Source: Acidimicrobiales bacterium | GTDB lineage: Bacteria > Actinomycetota > Acidimicrobiia > Acidimicrobiales > Iamiaceae | DNA: 64,000 nt | Direction: 5' to 3' | Assembly (NCBI GenBank): GCA_030448105.1 | Contig: JAUJNP010000006.1 | Location: forward strand, 11,853 to 75,852 | In this document: one piece after another, positions 40,622-50,622 of the stretch | How the letters are laid out: every line of letters starts with the position of its first letter | Numbering within the stretch: the first letter of the stretch is position 1 | Notes under the pieces: model-generated | What the model was told of the DNA's origin: nothing | What the model saw: the letters and a program-made list of their open reading frames with translations, nothing else | Database searches by the model: none | Translations under genes and position numbers: made by a program

Positions 40622-41716
40622 TCAGGCCGTGCGCTGGTCGCGTCCGGCGGGGGACGGGGGCGCCTGGCCCCACTGGTCAGGGCCCCACTGGTCAGGGACG
40701 GTGTGGGTCGGCTCGGGCACCTGGCCACCCTGCTCGCGGGGAGCGATGCGGGGGGCGGGGACGGTGGAGAGCACCCGGGCCAGGATCTGATCGGTGGTGG
40801 TGCCGGCGGCGAGGGCCTCATAGGAGAGCATCAGGCGGTGGCGCAGCACGTCGGGTGCCACGTCGAACACGTCCTGGGGCAGGACGTAGTTGCGGCCCCG
40901 CATCAGGGCCAGCGCCCGGCCGGCGGCCACCAACCCGAGGCTCGCCCGGGGGCTGGCGCCGAAGGTGAGCAGCGGGGCGAGGTCCGAGAGGGTGTAGTTC
41001 TCCGGGTAGCGGGTGGCCAGCACGAGGGTGACGGCGTAGTCGACAACGGCCCGGTCGACGTAGACCTCCCGGGTGGCCCGCTGCAGGGCGACGAGCTGGT
41101 CGAGGGAGAGCACCTCGCTGGCCTCGGGCGGGCTCACGCCCATGCGGTAGACGATCTCCACCTCCTCGCCGGCGGTGGGGTAGCCCACCACGATCTTCAT
41201 CAGGAACCGGTCGCGCTGGGCCTCCGGGAGGGGGTAGACGCCCTCGGACTCGATGGGGTTCTGGGTGGCGAGCACGAGGAACGGCTCGGGCACCGCGAAG
41301 GTGGTGCCGCCGATCGACACCTGATGCTCGGCCATCACCTCCAGCAGCGCCGACTGCACCTTGGCCGGGGCCCGGTTGATCTCGTCGGCCAGCACGAAGT
41401 TCACGAACACCGGGCCGAGCTCCACGTCGAAGGTCTCCTTCGACGCCCGGTAGATCCGGGTGCCCATCACGTCGGCCGGCAGCAGGTCGGGGGTGAACTG
41501 GATGCGGGCGAAGGACCCGCCCACCACGGTGGCGAGGGTCTCGGCGGCGAGGGTCTTGGCCAGCCCCGGCACCCCCTCGAGCAATGCGTGGCCGCCGGCC
41601 AGCAGGCACACCATCAGGCGCTCGATCGGGCGGTCCTGGCCCACGATGACCTTCTTCACCTCGAAGAGGGCGGTCTCGAGCAGCTTGGCGTCGGGCGTCG
41701 CGCTGGCGGCGGGCAT
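40622..41716 (-). CDS. MoxR-family AAA+ ATPase
   Basis: 364 aa. Walker A EGVPGLAKT (about 47-55), FARIQFTPDLLPADVMG, the Walker B region FVLADEINRAPAKVQSALLEVMAE, sensor LATQNPIESEGVYPLPEAQRDRFL and the C-terminal helical lid are all present. MoxR ATPases act as chaperones for the DUF58/VWA partners encoded next. The ATG at 41716 follows a TACCCT box with a seven-base gap. A Pro/Gln-rich tail with a duplicated PDQWG motif ends the protein. Confidence 0.9.
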   Translation of the reverse strand: MPAASATPDAKLLETALFEVKKVIVGQDRPIERLMVCLLAGGHALLEGVPGLAKTLAAETLATVVGGSFARIQFTPDLLPADVMGTRIYRASKETFDVELGPVFVNFVLADEINRAPAKVQSALLEVMAEHQVSIGGTTFAVPEPFLVLATQNPIESEGVYPLPEAQRDRFLMKIVVGYPTAGEEVEIVYRMGVSPPEASEVLSLDQLVALQRATREVYVDRAVVDYAVTLVLATRYPENYTLSDLAPLLTFGASPRASLGLVAAGRALALMRGRNYVLPQDVFDVAPDVLRHRLMLSYEALAAGTTTDQILARVLSTVPAPRIAPREQGGQVPEPTHTVPDQWGPDQWGQAPPSPAGRDQRTA

Positions 41717-41723
41717 GGCGGTC

Positions 41724-41729
41724 AGGGTA
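41724..41729 (-). promoter_or_regulatory. -10 box (TACCCT) for the MoxR module
   Basis: On the minus strand TACCCT ends seven bases before the moxR ATG at 41716; no ribosome-binding site. Confidence 0.5.
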
Positions 41730-41786
41730 CGGGCTGGGCGCGGCGGCTCCCGCGCGCGCCGACGGGGAACCCTCCCCGGACGAACC

Positions 41787-41792
41787 TAACGT
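41787..41792 (+). promoter_or_regulatory. -10 box (TAACGT) for leaderless response regulator
   Basis: TAACGT ends six bases before the ATG at 41799. The MoxR promoter faces the other way about 60 bases to the left. Confidence 0.55.
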
Positions 41793-41798
41793 GGCGGC

Positions 41799-42503
41799 AT
41801 GCGGCTGCTGGTGGTGGAGGACGAGGTCGACCTGGCCGACGCCGTCGCCCGCGGCCTGCGCCGGGAGGGCTACGCGGTGGACGTGGCCCACGAGGGCGAG
41901 GACGCCCTCGAGCGCCTCGGCCACACCGCGTACGACCTCGTCTGCCTGGACCTCAACCTGCCCGACGTCGACGGGCTCGACGTGTGTCGCCGGCTGCGCA
42001 CGGATCCCCGGTTCACCACCGCCCCGGACCAGGCCGCGCCCCGGGTGCTGATGCTCACCGCCCGCGACAGCACCGCCGACCGCGTCGGCGGTCTCGACGA
42101 GGGGGCCGACGACTACCTGGTCAAGCCGTTCTCCTTCGCCGAGCTGTCGGCCCGGGTGCGGACCCTCCTGCGCCGCGACGCCGGCCGCCACGGCGCCGAG
42201 GTCCGGGTCGGGGACCTGCGCCTCGACACCAGCCGGTTCGAGGCCTGGCGGGGCGACCAGGCCCTCGACCTCACCGCCAAGGAGTTCGCCCTCCTGCGCT
42301 ACTTCATGACCCACGCCGGCGAGGTCCTGTCCCAGGAGCACCTGCTCGAACACGTGTGGGACGAGCACGCCGACCCCTTCACCAACACGGTGCGGGTCAC
42401 CGTGGGCACCCTGAGGCGCAAGCTGGCCGACGGTGGAGCGGGCTCGGCCATCGAGACGGTGGTGGGGCGCGGCTATCGCCTGCGTGACGACGGGCCACCC
42501 TGA
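41799..42503 (+). CDS. OmpR-family response regulator
   Basis: 234 aa. Receiver domain (1-125) with the acidic pocket VEDE, phosphoacceptor Asp51 in CLDLNLPD, Thr in MLTARD and Lys in VKPF. A 14-residue insertion with Pro/Asp (TDPRFTTAPDQAAP) precedes the fourth strand. A winged-helix DNA-binding domain (about 135-232; LDLTAKEFALLRYFM, NTVRVTVGTLRRKL, VVGRGYRLR) follows. Stop overlaps the kinase ATG (TGATG). Confidence 0.93.
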   Translation: MRLLVVEDEVDLADAVARGLRREGYAVDVAHEGEDALERLGHTAYDLVCLDLNLPDVDGLDVCRRLRTDPRFTTAPDQAAPRVLMLTARDSTADRVGGLDEGADDYLVKPFSFAELSARVRTLLRRDAGRHGAEVRVGDLRLDTSRFEAWRGDQALDLTAKEFALLRYFMTHAGEVLSQEHLLEHVWDEHADPFTNTVRVTVGTLRRKLADGGAGSAIETVVGRGYRLRDDGPP

Positions 42504-43783
42504 TGGCGGTGCCGGCGACCGACGAGGCGCCCTTGGTGGGGGTCCGCAGGGCGGAGCTGGCGGCGCGCCACCTGCCGGAGTGGATGGGCTCGGTGCGCTT
42601 CCGCCTCACCGCCCTCTACTCGCTGGTGCTCTTCGGCCTGGCCGCGCTGGTGGTGGGCGGGATCTACCTGGCGCTGGCCTCGCGGCTCGACGACGAGCCG
42701 ATGTCGCGCGACTTCACCATCGTGCGGACCATGCCGGGCCCCGACGGCAACCCCGTGGTGGTGGACCGCAACAGCGTCCGCATTGACTACCGGACCTTCG
42801 AGCAGCGGGTCAACCAGCGCTCCCTCCAACTCCTGCGCAGCTACTCCTTCGGTGCGTTGGCCCTGCTGTTCCTGTCCAGCCTGGTGGTGGGCTGGGTCGT
42901 GGCCGGGCGGGTGCTGGCCCCCATCGACCGCATCACCGCGGTGGCCCGGGACATCCAGGCCACCGACCTCTCGCGGCGCATCGCGCTGTCCGGGCCCTCC
43001 GACGAGCTCAAGGACCTGGCCGACACCTTCGACGGGATGCTGGCCCGCATCGACGACGCCTTCGAGAACCAGCGGCGGTTCATCCAGGAGGCCAGCCACG
43101 AGCTGCGCAACCCGCTGGCGGTGATCCGCACCAACCTCGACGTGGCCCTCGCCGACCCCGACGCCGACCCCGAGGACCTGCGCCGCACCGGTGAGGTCGT
43201 GCGCCGCACCGCGGAGCGCATGTCCCACCTGGTCGACGACCTGCTCGTCTACGCCCGCCAGGGGAGCACCGTCCGCCAGTTCGAGCCGGTCGAGGTGGGC
43301 CCGGTGGTGGCCGATACCGTCGCCGAGTTCGCCGTGCTGGCCGCCGCCCGCGGCGTGCGGCTCGATGCCGACCCGTCGACCGACGGCCGGGCGGTGGGGC
43401 TCGACGTGGTCGGTGACCGGGTGGCGCTGCGCCAGGCCCTGGCCAACCTGTTGGCCAACGCAGTGCGCCTCGCCCCGCCGGGCACGGCCATCTCCGTGTC
43501 GGCCGGGCGCCAGGAGGCGCCCGACGCCGACGCGGGAGAGGCGTCGAAGGTGTGGGTGTCGGTAGCCGACGAGGGGCCGGGGATCCCCGAAGCGGAGCGC
43601 GATCTCGTCTTCCAGCGGTTCTGGCGGGGCGACGGCCGGCGGGCCCGGGGCGAGGGGCGCAGCGGCCTCGGCCTCACCATCGTCCGCCAGATCGCCGAGA
43701 GCCACCGCGGCGAGGTCCGCCTCGAGGCCAACGACCGGGGCGGCAGCACCTTCACCATCTGGCTCCCCGCCGCCCTCCCGTAG
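42503..43783 (+). CDS. sensor histidine kinase with HAMP domain
   Basis: 426 aa. Two membrane helices (about 33-56 and 112-135) enclose a short sensor region of about 55 residues. HAMP (RVLAPIDRITAVARDIQATDLSRRI), the HisKA box EASHELRNPLAVIRTNLD with His199, and HATPase motifs (NLLANAVRLAPPGT, VADEGPGIP, GRSGLGLTIVRQIAESHRGE) follow. The N box has NAVR. It should phosphorylate the co-translated regulator; the signal is unknown. Confidence 0.93.
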   Translation: MAVPATDEAPLVGVRRAELAARHLPEWMGSVRFRLTALYSLVLFGLAALVVGGIYLALASRLDDEPMSRDFTIVRTMPGPDGNPVVVDRNSVRIDYRTFEQRVNQRSLQLLRSYSFGALALLFLSSLVVGWVVAGRVLAPIDRITAVARDIQATDLSRRIALSGPSDELKDLADTFDGMLARIDDAFENQRRFIQEASHELRNPLAVIRTNLDVALADPDADPEDLRRTGEVVRRTAERMSHLVDDLLVYARQGSTVRQFEPVEVGPVVADTVAEFAVLAAARGVRLDADPSTDGRAVGLDVVGDRVALRQALANLLANAVRLAPPGTAISVSAGRQEAPDADAGEASKVWVSVADEGPGIPEAERDLVFQRFWRGDGRRARGEGRSGLGLTIVRQIAESHRGEVRLEANDRGGSTFTIWLPAALP

Positions 43784-43786
43784 GCT
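43781..43786 (+). promoter_or_regulatory. possible -10 box (TAGGCT) for ftsY
   Basis: TAGGCT overlaps the kinase stop TAG and ends ten bases before the ftsY ATG. Confidence 0.35.
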
Positions 43787-43796
43787 CCGCAGCCAC

Positions 43797-44966
43797 ATGG
43801 AACCGATGCTGATCGTGCTGCTGGCCGTGCTCGTGCTGGGCGGGGCGACCGCCGCCTTCCTCGTCAGCACCCGTCGCCGGCGGGGCCCGGAGCTCGAGCC
43901 GCCCGGGCGCACCGCCACCCTGCCCCGGCCGGGCCCCACCGCGACGCCCGCCGCCGGGACCGATCTGGCCGACGCCGATCTGGCCGACGCTGACCTGGCC
44001 GACGTCGATCTGGTCGAGCCGCCGGGGGAGGCGCCCCCGGCCGAGCCCGAGGTGATCGCCCCGGTCCGGCCCAGCTTCCGGGACCGGCTGGCCCGGGCCC
44101 GCAGCACCTTCTCGGGCTACGTCGGCTCGATCCTCGGCCGCGACCGGATCGACGAGGAGACCTGGGACGACCTCGAGGAGGCGCTCATCCGGGCCGACGT
44201 GGGGGTGGGCCCCGCCTCGGAGCTGCTCGACTCGGTGCGGGCCCGGGTGAAGGAGGAGGGCCTGGCCGACGGCGCCCAGCTGGTGGAGGCGGTGAAGACG
44301 GAGATGAAGGCCCGCCTGGCGGTGGCCGATCGCACCCTCGCCGCCACCGAGGGCGCCACCGACGTGTGGCTGTTCGTGGGCGTCAACGGCGTCGGCAAGA
44401 CCACCACCATCGGCAAGGTGGCCAAGCGGGAGGCGGAGGTGGGCCGCACCATCGTGATGGCCGCGGGCGACACCTTCCGGGCGGCCGCCGCCGAGCAGCT
44501 CACCACCTGGGCCGAGCGGGCCGGGTGCGACATCGTGCGGGGCGCGGAGGGGGCCGATCCCAGCTCGATCATCTATGACGCCATCGAGCGGGCCGCTGCC
44601 CGTGGCGCCGACCTGGTGCTGGCCGACACCGCCGGTCGGCTGCACACCAAGAGCAACCTGATGGAGGAGCTGCGCAAGGTGAAGCGGGTGGCCTCCAAGC
44701 CCCCCGGCACCGTCAGCGAGACCCTCCTCGTGCTCGACGCCACCACCGGCCAGAACGGCCTCCAGCAGGCCCGCCAGTTCACCGATGCGGTGGACGTCAC
44801 CGGAGTGGTGCTCACCAAGCTCGACGGGTCGGCCAAGGGCGGCATCGTCTTCGCCATCCAGTCCGACCTGGGGATCCCGGTGAAGCTGGTCGGCCTGGGC
44901 GAAACCGCCGATGACCTCGTGCCTTTCGACCCCGACGAGTTCGTCGACGCCCTCTTCTCGGAGTGA
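43797..44966 (+). CDS. ftsY: signal recognition particle receptor FtsY
   Basis: 389 aa. An N-terminal membrane helix (MLIVLLAVLVLGGATAAFLV) and acidic linker precede the NG domain: N-domain helices 95-180, then GTPase motifs GVNGVGKTTTIGK (about 196), DTFRAAAAEQL, ADTAGRLHTK and TKLDGSAKGG. The linker contains three tandem DLADA units (15-bp DNA repeat at about 43966-44011). It docks ribosome-SRP complexes at the membrane together with Ffh, encoded 1.8 kb downstream. Confidence 0.95.
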   Translation: MEPMLIVLLAVLVLGGATAAFLVSTRRRRGPELEPPGRTATLPRPGPTATPAAGTDLADADLADADLADVDLVEPPGEAPPAEPEVIAPVRPSFRDRLARARSTFSGYVGSILGRDRIDEETWDDLEEALIRADVGVGPASELLDSVRARVKEEGLADGAQLVEAVKTEMKARLAVADRTLAATEGATDVWLFVGVNGVGKTTTIGKVAKREAEVGRTIVMAAGDTFRAAAAEQLTTWAERAGCDIVRGAEGADPSSIIYDAIERAAARGADLVLADTAGRLHTKSNLMEELRKVKRVASKPPGTVSETLLVLDATTGQNGLQQARQFTDAVDVTGVVLTKLDGSAKGGIVFAIQSDLGIPVKLVGLGETADDLVPFDPDEFVDALFSE

Positions 44967-44978
44967 GAGGCTGAGCCG

Positions 44979-45179
44979 ATGTTCCTGATCAAGTTGGTGT
45001 TCTCTCCGCTGCGCATCGCGCTGTTCCTCGTACGCCTGGTCGGATACAGCCGCTTCGGCCTCTTCCTCGTCGGCGTGGCCATCGGCCTGCTGTTCGCCCC
45101 CAGCACCGGTCGCGAGCTCCGCCAGGAGCTGGCCGATCGGATCGAGGCGCTCACGGGGGGAACCCCGGCACCGGCCTGA
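44979..45179 (+). CDS. small membrane protein, YtxH-like
   Basis: 66 aa. A hydrophobic N-terminal half with two helical segments (about 4-22 and 27-41; FGLFLVGVAIGLLFAPSTG) and a basic/acidic amphipathic end RELRQELADRI. The G-LLFAPSTGRELR motif is characteristic of YtxH-like proteins. Function unknown. It starts 12 bases after the ftsY stop with a GAGG site and is probably in the same operon. Confidence 0.75.
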   Translation: MFLIKLVFSPLRIALFLVRLVGYSRFGLFLVGVAIGLLFAPSTGRELRQELADRIEALTGGTPAPA

Positions 45180-45186
45180 GCGTCGA

Positions 45187-45220
45187 AACCTCTGACCCCT
45201 CCACCGGAGGGGAGGAGGTT
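45187..45220 (+). promoter_or_regulatory. hairpin enclosing a ribosome-binding site
   Basis: AACCTC (45187-45192) pairs with GAGGTT (45215-45220), and inside it CCCCTCC (45196-45202) pairs with GGAGGGG (45206-45212) around an ACC loop. The strand that pairs includes the GGAGGAGG Shine-Dalgarno sequence of the gene starting at ATG 45226, so translation should depend on opening the stem. It could equally act as a terminator after ftsY. Confidence 0.6.
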
Positions 45221-45225
45221 GACCC

Positions 45226-46743
45226 ATGTCCAAGGCAACCGGGAGCCCCACGGCACGGCGGGTCATGCTGTGGGCCGTCGTGCTCGTGGTCCTGGGCGCG
45301 ATGGTGGCCATCGCCCTCCGGGCCGACGACCAGCGCACGACCCTGCCGCTGGCAGTGGGCAATGCGACCATCGTCGCCCAGGCCGCCGCCGCCCCCGTCG
45401 GCGCCGTCCGCTACCGGGCGGGCGACGGCCTGCCCGCCCTCGACGGAGAGGCACCGGCCTACCGGCTGGATGGGCCCGGGGAAGCGGCGGTGGCCCGCCT
45501 CGCCGACGCCCTCGGGCTGGGGGAGCGGTTGCAGCGCGACGCTTCGGGGTGGATAGCGGTCGACGGTGAGCGCATCTTGGGGGTGGCCGACATCTACGGG
45601 GGGCTCTGGGAGTACTCCGTTGGCGGTCCCGACGGCACGGTGGGCAGCGGGAGGGTCGAGCCGGACGGGTCCCTTCCCGCACCGGACCCCCGCGCCGAGC
45701 CGGCGGCCCGCCGATTCGTCGAGCGGGCCGGGCTGGCGCTGGCGGGCGCGGACGTGATGGTGACGGCGGGCGAGCCCACCATGGTGCACTTCCATCCCCG
45801 CGTCGGTGACCTCGCCACCGTTAACGCGTCGACGACGGTGGCGGTGGACGCCGCCGGACAGGTGGCCTTCGCCTCCGGGCTGCTCGGCGAACCGGAGCCG
45901 GCCGGCACCTTCGCCCTGGTGGGCACCGGTCCAGCCATCGACCGGCTGAACCGGGGCCGGGGCCTCGGACTACCGGTCGGGCCGCTCCCGGGGCCCGTAC
46001 GGCCCTCGTCGGACCCCAACGGACCCGAGACCACCATCCCGGGTAGCGGGGGAGCAGGAGGGACCGGATCGAGCGGCGCGGAACCGGGCTCCACCGGCCC
46101 GGCCGAGGGCCCGGCCACGACATTCCCGTCCACCACCGGAACCGTGCCGCCGGAGGGCTCACCGGGCTCGGGCGGTCCTTGCGCCCCGGAGCCCGCGCCG
46201 CCACCCTCGAAGGCGCCGCCGACGACGAACGCCAACGACATGCCCACCTGCGTTCCCCCGGACGAACCGCCACCCCCGCCGCCCTGCGACGGCGACGGCG
46301 CCCCGACCGCCTTCGACACGCCCTTCTGCGTTCTGCCGGACGAACCGCCACCCTCGCCGCCCTGCGACGGCACCGGCGCCCCGACCACCTTCGCCTGTGG
46401 GCCGGCCGAGCCCGGCCCAGGGGGTCCCGAGCCCATGCCGCCCGCCCCGGAGCCGGCGACGGTGACGGTCACCGACGCGTCGGTGGTGCTGGCCGTGATG
46501 CCCGGCCGAGATTCGTCCACCGCCTGGTTGGTGCCGGCGTACCAGCTCTCCGACGCGGAGGGCCCGGTGGCCGTCACCCTCGCCGTGGCCGACGACGCCG
46601 TCGACCTCGGCCCGCCCGGGCCGCGCCCCGAGCCGCAGCCCGCCCCCACCCCCACCCCCGAGACCGGCACCACCCCGCGACCACCGGCACCGTCGGTCCC
46701 GGCGGACCCGGCGCATCCGCCGATGACGACCACCGGCGGCTGA
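45226..46743 (+). CDS. secreted or membrane-anchored Pro/Gly-rich hypothetical protein
   Basis: 505 aa. One N-terminal membrane helix (VMLWAVVLVVLGAMVAIAL, residues 14-32) and a roughly 220-residue globular extracytoplasmic domain (WEYSVGGPDGTVGSGRVEPDG is recognisable) are followed by about 150 residues of Pro/Gly/Ser/Thr-rich sequence. That region contains two 26-residue Cys/Pro units (CVPPDEPPPPPPCDGDGAPT and CVLPDEPPPSPPCDGTGAPT; 78-bp DNA repeat at 46249-46397). A short folded segment VTVTDASVVLAVMPG...STAWLVPAYQL follows. I do not recognise a family. Confidence 0.75.
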   Translation: MSKATGSPTARRVMLWAVVLVVLGAMVAIALRADDQRTTLPLAVGNATIVAQAAAAPVGAVRYRAGDGLPALDGEAPAYRLDGPGEAAVARLADALGLGERLQRDASGWIAVDGERILGVADIYGGLWEYSVGGPDGTVGSGRVEPDGSLPAPDPRAEPAARRFVERAGLALAGADVMVTAGEPTMVHFHPRVGDLATVNASTTVAVDAAGQVAFASGLLGEPEPAGTFALVGTGPAIDRLNRGRGLGLPVGPLPGPVRPSSDPNGPETTIPGSGGAGGTGSSGAEPGSTGPAEGPATTFPSTTGTVPPEGSPGSGGPCAPEPAPPPSKAPPTTNANDMPTCVPPDEPPPPPPCDGDGAPTAFDTPFCVLPDEPPPSPPCDGTGAPTTFACGPAEPGPGGPEPMPPAPEPATVTVTDASVVLAVMPGRDSSTAWLVPAYQLSDAEGPVAVTLAVADDAVDLGPPGPRPEPQPAPTPTPETGTTPRPPAPSVPADPAHPPMTTTGG

Positions 46744-46784
46744 CCCGCTCGAGCTCGAGGCCCCGGGCGGGCTTGGTGCTCCGG

Positions 46785-46790
46785 TAACAT
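46785..46790 (+). promoter_or_regulatory. -10 box (TAACAT) for ffh
   Basis: TAACAT ends nine bases before the ATG at 46800, predicting a three-base leader; no ribosome-binding site. Confidence 0.5.
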
Positions 46791-46799
46791 CGCCGCTCC

Positions 46800-48224
<1,425 letters not shown>

Positions 48225-48294
48225 CCGCTCGCGGCGGGCAGCATTGCCGGTCGGTCCTCCCCGGGCCGACGCTCTCGACAAGGACGACACCGAC

Positions 48295-48630
48295 GTGGCC
48301 GTGAAGCTCCGGCTGATGCGGATGGGCAAGAAGAAGCAGCCGACCTACCGGGTCGTCGCCGCCGACTCGCGGTCACCCCGCAACGGGCGGTTCATCGAGA
48401 TCGTGGGCACCTACCAGCCGCGGCTCGACCCCTCTGGGCTCATCATCGACAACGCCAAGGCGGTCGACTGGTTGCGCAAGGGGGCCCGGCCCACCGACCG
48501 GGTGGAGAAGCTGCTGCGCATCTCCGGGGCGTGGGAGCACTTCGAGCAGGGCACCGAGCCGCCCGACGCGCCGGAGCAGGGTGCCGCGGACGCGTCCGTG
48601 GCCACCGCCGGCCCGCCCGCCGGCTCATGA
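48295..48630 (+). CDS. rpsP: 30S ribosomal protein S16
   Basis: 111 aa: the standard S16 body (VAVKLRLMRMGKKKQPTYRV, SPRNGRFIEIVGTYQPR, NAKAVDWLRKGARPTDRVEKLL) plus a roughly 30-residue acidic/Ala extension common in actinobacteria. The GTG at 48295 gives the conserved MAVKLR start after AAGGAC; the frame is open further upstream without conservation. The stop overlaps the khpA ATG. Confidence 0.95.
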   Translation: MAVKLRLMRMGKKKQPTYRVVAADSRSPRNGRFIEIVGTYQPRLDPSGLIIDNAKAVDWLRKGARPTDRVEKLLRISGAWEHFEQGTEPPDAPEQGAADASVATAGPPAGS

Positions 48631-48944
48631 GCGACGCCGAGGAGCAGGTCGCCGGCGAGCAGGCCCCGGCCGAGGGTGCACCTTCTGGCTCCGGTCCGGC
48701 GGCCAACGCCCAGGCCATGCTCGAGTACCTCGCCCGGGCGGTGGTGGAGGACCCCGACGCCGTCGAGGTCGACGTGGACGAAGGCCGCCGTGGCGTAGTC
48801 ACCCTGAACGTCCACGTGGGCGACGGCGACATGGGGCGCGTGATCGGCAAGCGGGGCCGGGTGGCGCAGTCCATCCGCACCGTCGTGCGGGCCGCCGCCG
48901 TGCGCGACGGTGTCAACGTCGACGTCGAGTTCGTCGACTCATAG
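48627..48944 (+). CDS. khpA: KH-domain RNA-binding protein KhpA
   Basis: 105 aa with a 35-residue disordered N-terminus, then the single KH domain LEYLARAVVEDPDAVEVDV...DMGRVIGKRGRVAQSIRTVVRAA; the GKRG loop contacts RNA. KhpA with KhpB binds many transcripts and affects division in other bacteria. It sits in its conserved place between rpsP and rimM; ATG overlaps the rpsP stop (ATGA). Confidence 0.93.
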   Translation: MSDAEEQVAGEQAPAEGAPSGSGPAANAQAMLEYLARAVVEDPDAVEVDVDEGRRGVVTLNVHVGDGDMGRVIGKRGRVAQSIRTVVRAAAVRDGVNVDVEFVDS

Positions 48945-48954
48945 CTCCGTCCAG

Positions 48955-49422
48955 GTGCTGGAGGTCGGCAGGATCGACCGGGCCCACGGCCTCAAGGGTG
49001 AGGTGGTGGTCAGCCTGATCACCGACGTCACCGAGCGGCTGGCGCCAGGTTCGGTGCTGGAGACCGACGCCGGCCGGCTGGCGGTCGTGGCCGCCCGCCC
49101 CCACCAGCACCGGTGGATCGTCAGCTTCGTCGGCGTCGCCGATCGCGCCGCGGCCGACGCCCTTCACGGCATGGCGCTGCGGGCCGAGCCGCTGGAGGAC
49201 CCGGACGCCCTCTGGGTGCACGAGCTGGTGGGCGCCGAGGTCGTCACCGTCGCCGGCGAGGTGTGTGGGCGGGTGGCATGGGTGGAGGACAACCCCGCCA
49301 GCCCGATGCTCGTCCTCGACGGTGGTGCGCTCGTGCCGGTGGTGTTCGTGGTGGACCAGTCCGGGCTCCCTGATCGACTGGTGATCGACCCCCCCGAGGG
49401 CCTGCTCGAGCTCGGTGCCTGA
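48955..49422 (+). CDS. rimM: ribosome maturation factor RimM
   Basis: 155 aa, the usual two beta-barrel domains: [23 protein letters not shown] at the start, and a PRC-barrel with [33 protein letters not shown] in the second half. It assists assembly of the 30S head with S19. The GTG at 48955 is the only start giving the conserved N-terminus and lies 10 bases after the khpA stop. trmD follows after two bases. Confidence 0.93.
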   Translation: MLEVGRIDRAHGLKGEVVVSLITDVTERLAPGSVLETDAGRLAVVAARPHQHRWIVSFVGVADRAAADALHGMALRAEPLEDPDALWVHELVGAEVVTVAGEVCGRVAWVEDNPASPMLVLDGGALVPVVFVVDQSGLPDRLVIDPPEGLLELGA

Positions 49423-49424
49423 GC

Positions 49425-50159
49425 GTGCGGATCGACGTCTTCACGATCTTCCCCGAGATGGTCGAGGACTTCGCCGGTCGCAGCCTCCTCGGCAGGGCGA
49501 GGGAGGCGGGCCTGCTCGACGTACGGGTGCACGACCTGCGGGCGGGCACGGCTGATCCTCACCGCTCGATGGACGACGCCCCCTTCGGCGGTGGCGCGGG
49601 CATGGTGCTGATGCCCGAGCCCATCTTCACCGTCGTGGAGGCGGTGGAGCCGCCCCGACCGCTGCTGCTGCTGGGCCCCGGCGGTCGACGCCTCGACCAG
49701 GCCCGGGTCCTCGAGCTGGCCGCCAGCGAAGGCTTCAGCCTCCTGTGCGGGCGCTACGAGGGGGTCGACGAGCGGGTGCGAGCCCATCTGGTCGACGAGG
49801 AGCTGTCGATCGGCGACTACGTGCTGGCCGGGGGCGAGGTGGCGGCCATGGTGGTCGTCGAAGCGGTGGGGCGCCTGGTGCCCGGGGTCATGGGCAGCGC
49901 CGCCTCCGCCGACGAGGAGAGCTTCGCCGAGGGCCTGCTCGAGTACCCCCAATACACGCGGCCGGCGGAGTTCCGGGGCTGGGCGGTGCCCGAGGTGCTG
50001 CGCTCCGGCGACCACGCCCGCATAGCCCGGTGGCGGCGGGCGCAGGCGCTGGCCCGCACGCTCGCCTGCCGGCCCGACCTCATCGCCGCCCGCGGAGGGC
50101 TGAGCGCCGAGGACGAGGCGCTGGTGGAGGAGTTTCGGGCCGAAGGGGAGCTCGACTAG
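49425..50159 (+). CDS. trmD: tRNA (guanine37-N1)-methyltransferase
   Basis: 244 aa SPOUT-fold enzyme making m1G37. [33 protein letters not shown], the knotted SAM site [12 protein letters not shown] and [14 protein letters not shown], and [31 protein letters not shown] are diagnostic. GTG start two bases after rimM. Confidence 0.96.
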   Translation: MRIDVFTIFPEMVEDFAGRSLLGRAREAGLLDVRVHDLRAGTADPHRSMDDAPFGGGAGMVLMPEPIFTVVEAVEPPRPLLLLGPGGRRLDQARVLELAASEGFSLLCGRYEGVDERVRAHLVDEELSIGDYVLAGGEVAAMVVVEAVGRLVPGVMGSAASADEESFAEGLLEYPQYTRPAEFRGWAVPEVLRSGDHARIARWRRAQALARTLACRPDLIAARGGLSAEDEALVEEFRAEGELD

Positions 50160-50162
50160 CGT
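50157..50162 (+). promoter_or_regulatory. possible -10 box (TAGCGT) before rplS
   Basis: TAGCGT overlaps the trmD stop TAG and would give rplS a leader of about 65 bases, allowing expression apart from trmD. Confidence 0.35.
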
Positions 50163-50233
50163 TGCCGCTCGCCCAACGGTGCCGGTCGCCGTGTTCGGGC
50201 CCTCCCTCCCGCCCCCGCCAGGACGCCCGCGCC

Positions 50234-50581
50234 ATGCACCGCACCGACCTCATCGACGCCCAGACGGCCAAGCCGGCGGACCAGATCCCCTCGTTCGCGC
50301 CGGGCGACACCCTGAAGGTCCACGTGCGGGTGGTGGAGGGCAACAAGGAGCGGATCCAGGTCTTCCAGGGCGTGGTGATCCGTCGCCAGGGCTCGGGCAT
50401 CCGCGAGACCTTCACCGTGCGCAAGCTGAGCTACGGCGTGGGCGTGGAGCGCACCTTCCCGCTCCACACCCCGATCGTCAGCACCATCGAGGTGGTCTCC
50501 CGCGGCGCTGTCCGCCGGGCCAAGCTGTTCTACCTCCGCGACCGCATCGGCAAGGCGGCGAAGGTCAAGGAGAAGCGCTAG
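50234..50581 (+). CDS. rplS: 50S ribosomal protein L19
   Basis: 115 aa, normal length: [64 protein letters not shown] and [22 protein letters not shown]. It lies at the subunit interface. The ATG at 50234 gives the conserved start; the upstream open frame overlaps trmD. Completes the rpsP-khpA-rimM-trmD-rplS group. Confidence 0.96.
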   Translation: MHRTDLIDAQTAKPADQIPSFAPGDTLKVHVRVVEGNKERIQVFQGVVIRRQGSGIRETFTVRKLSYGVGVERTFPLHTPIVSTIEVVSRGAVRRAKLFYLRDRIGKAAKVKEKR

Positions 50582-50610
50582 CTCCGGGCGGTAGCGCCCC
50601 GGCGGACGCC

Positions 50611-50616
50611 TAAGGT
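50611..50616 (+). promoter_or_regulatory. -10 box (TAAGGT) for leaderless DUF2469 gene
   Basis: TAAGGT ends six bases before the ATG at 50623; no ribosome-binding site. Confidence 0.55.
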
Positions 50617-50622
50617 CTGCCC

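Noticed and set aside
39728-42487. A 919-codon plus-strand frame across DUF58, moxR and the response regulator
   Set aside because: It is antisense to two well-supported genes and out of frame with a third; composition is typical of a shadow frame.
45219-45230. TTGACC before the Pro-rich gene as a third TTGACC-N4-GGTCAA operator
   Set aside because: The second half-site is missing; the bases are part of the ribosome-binding hairpin and start region.
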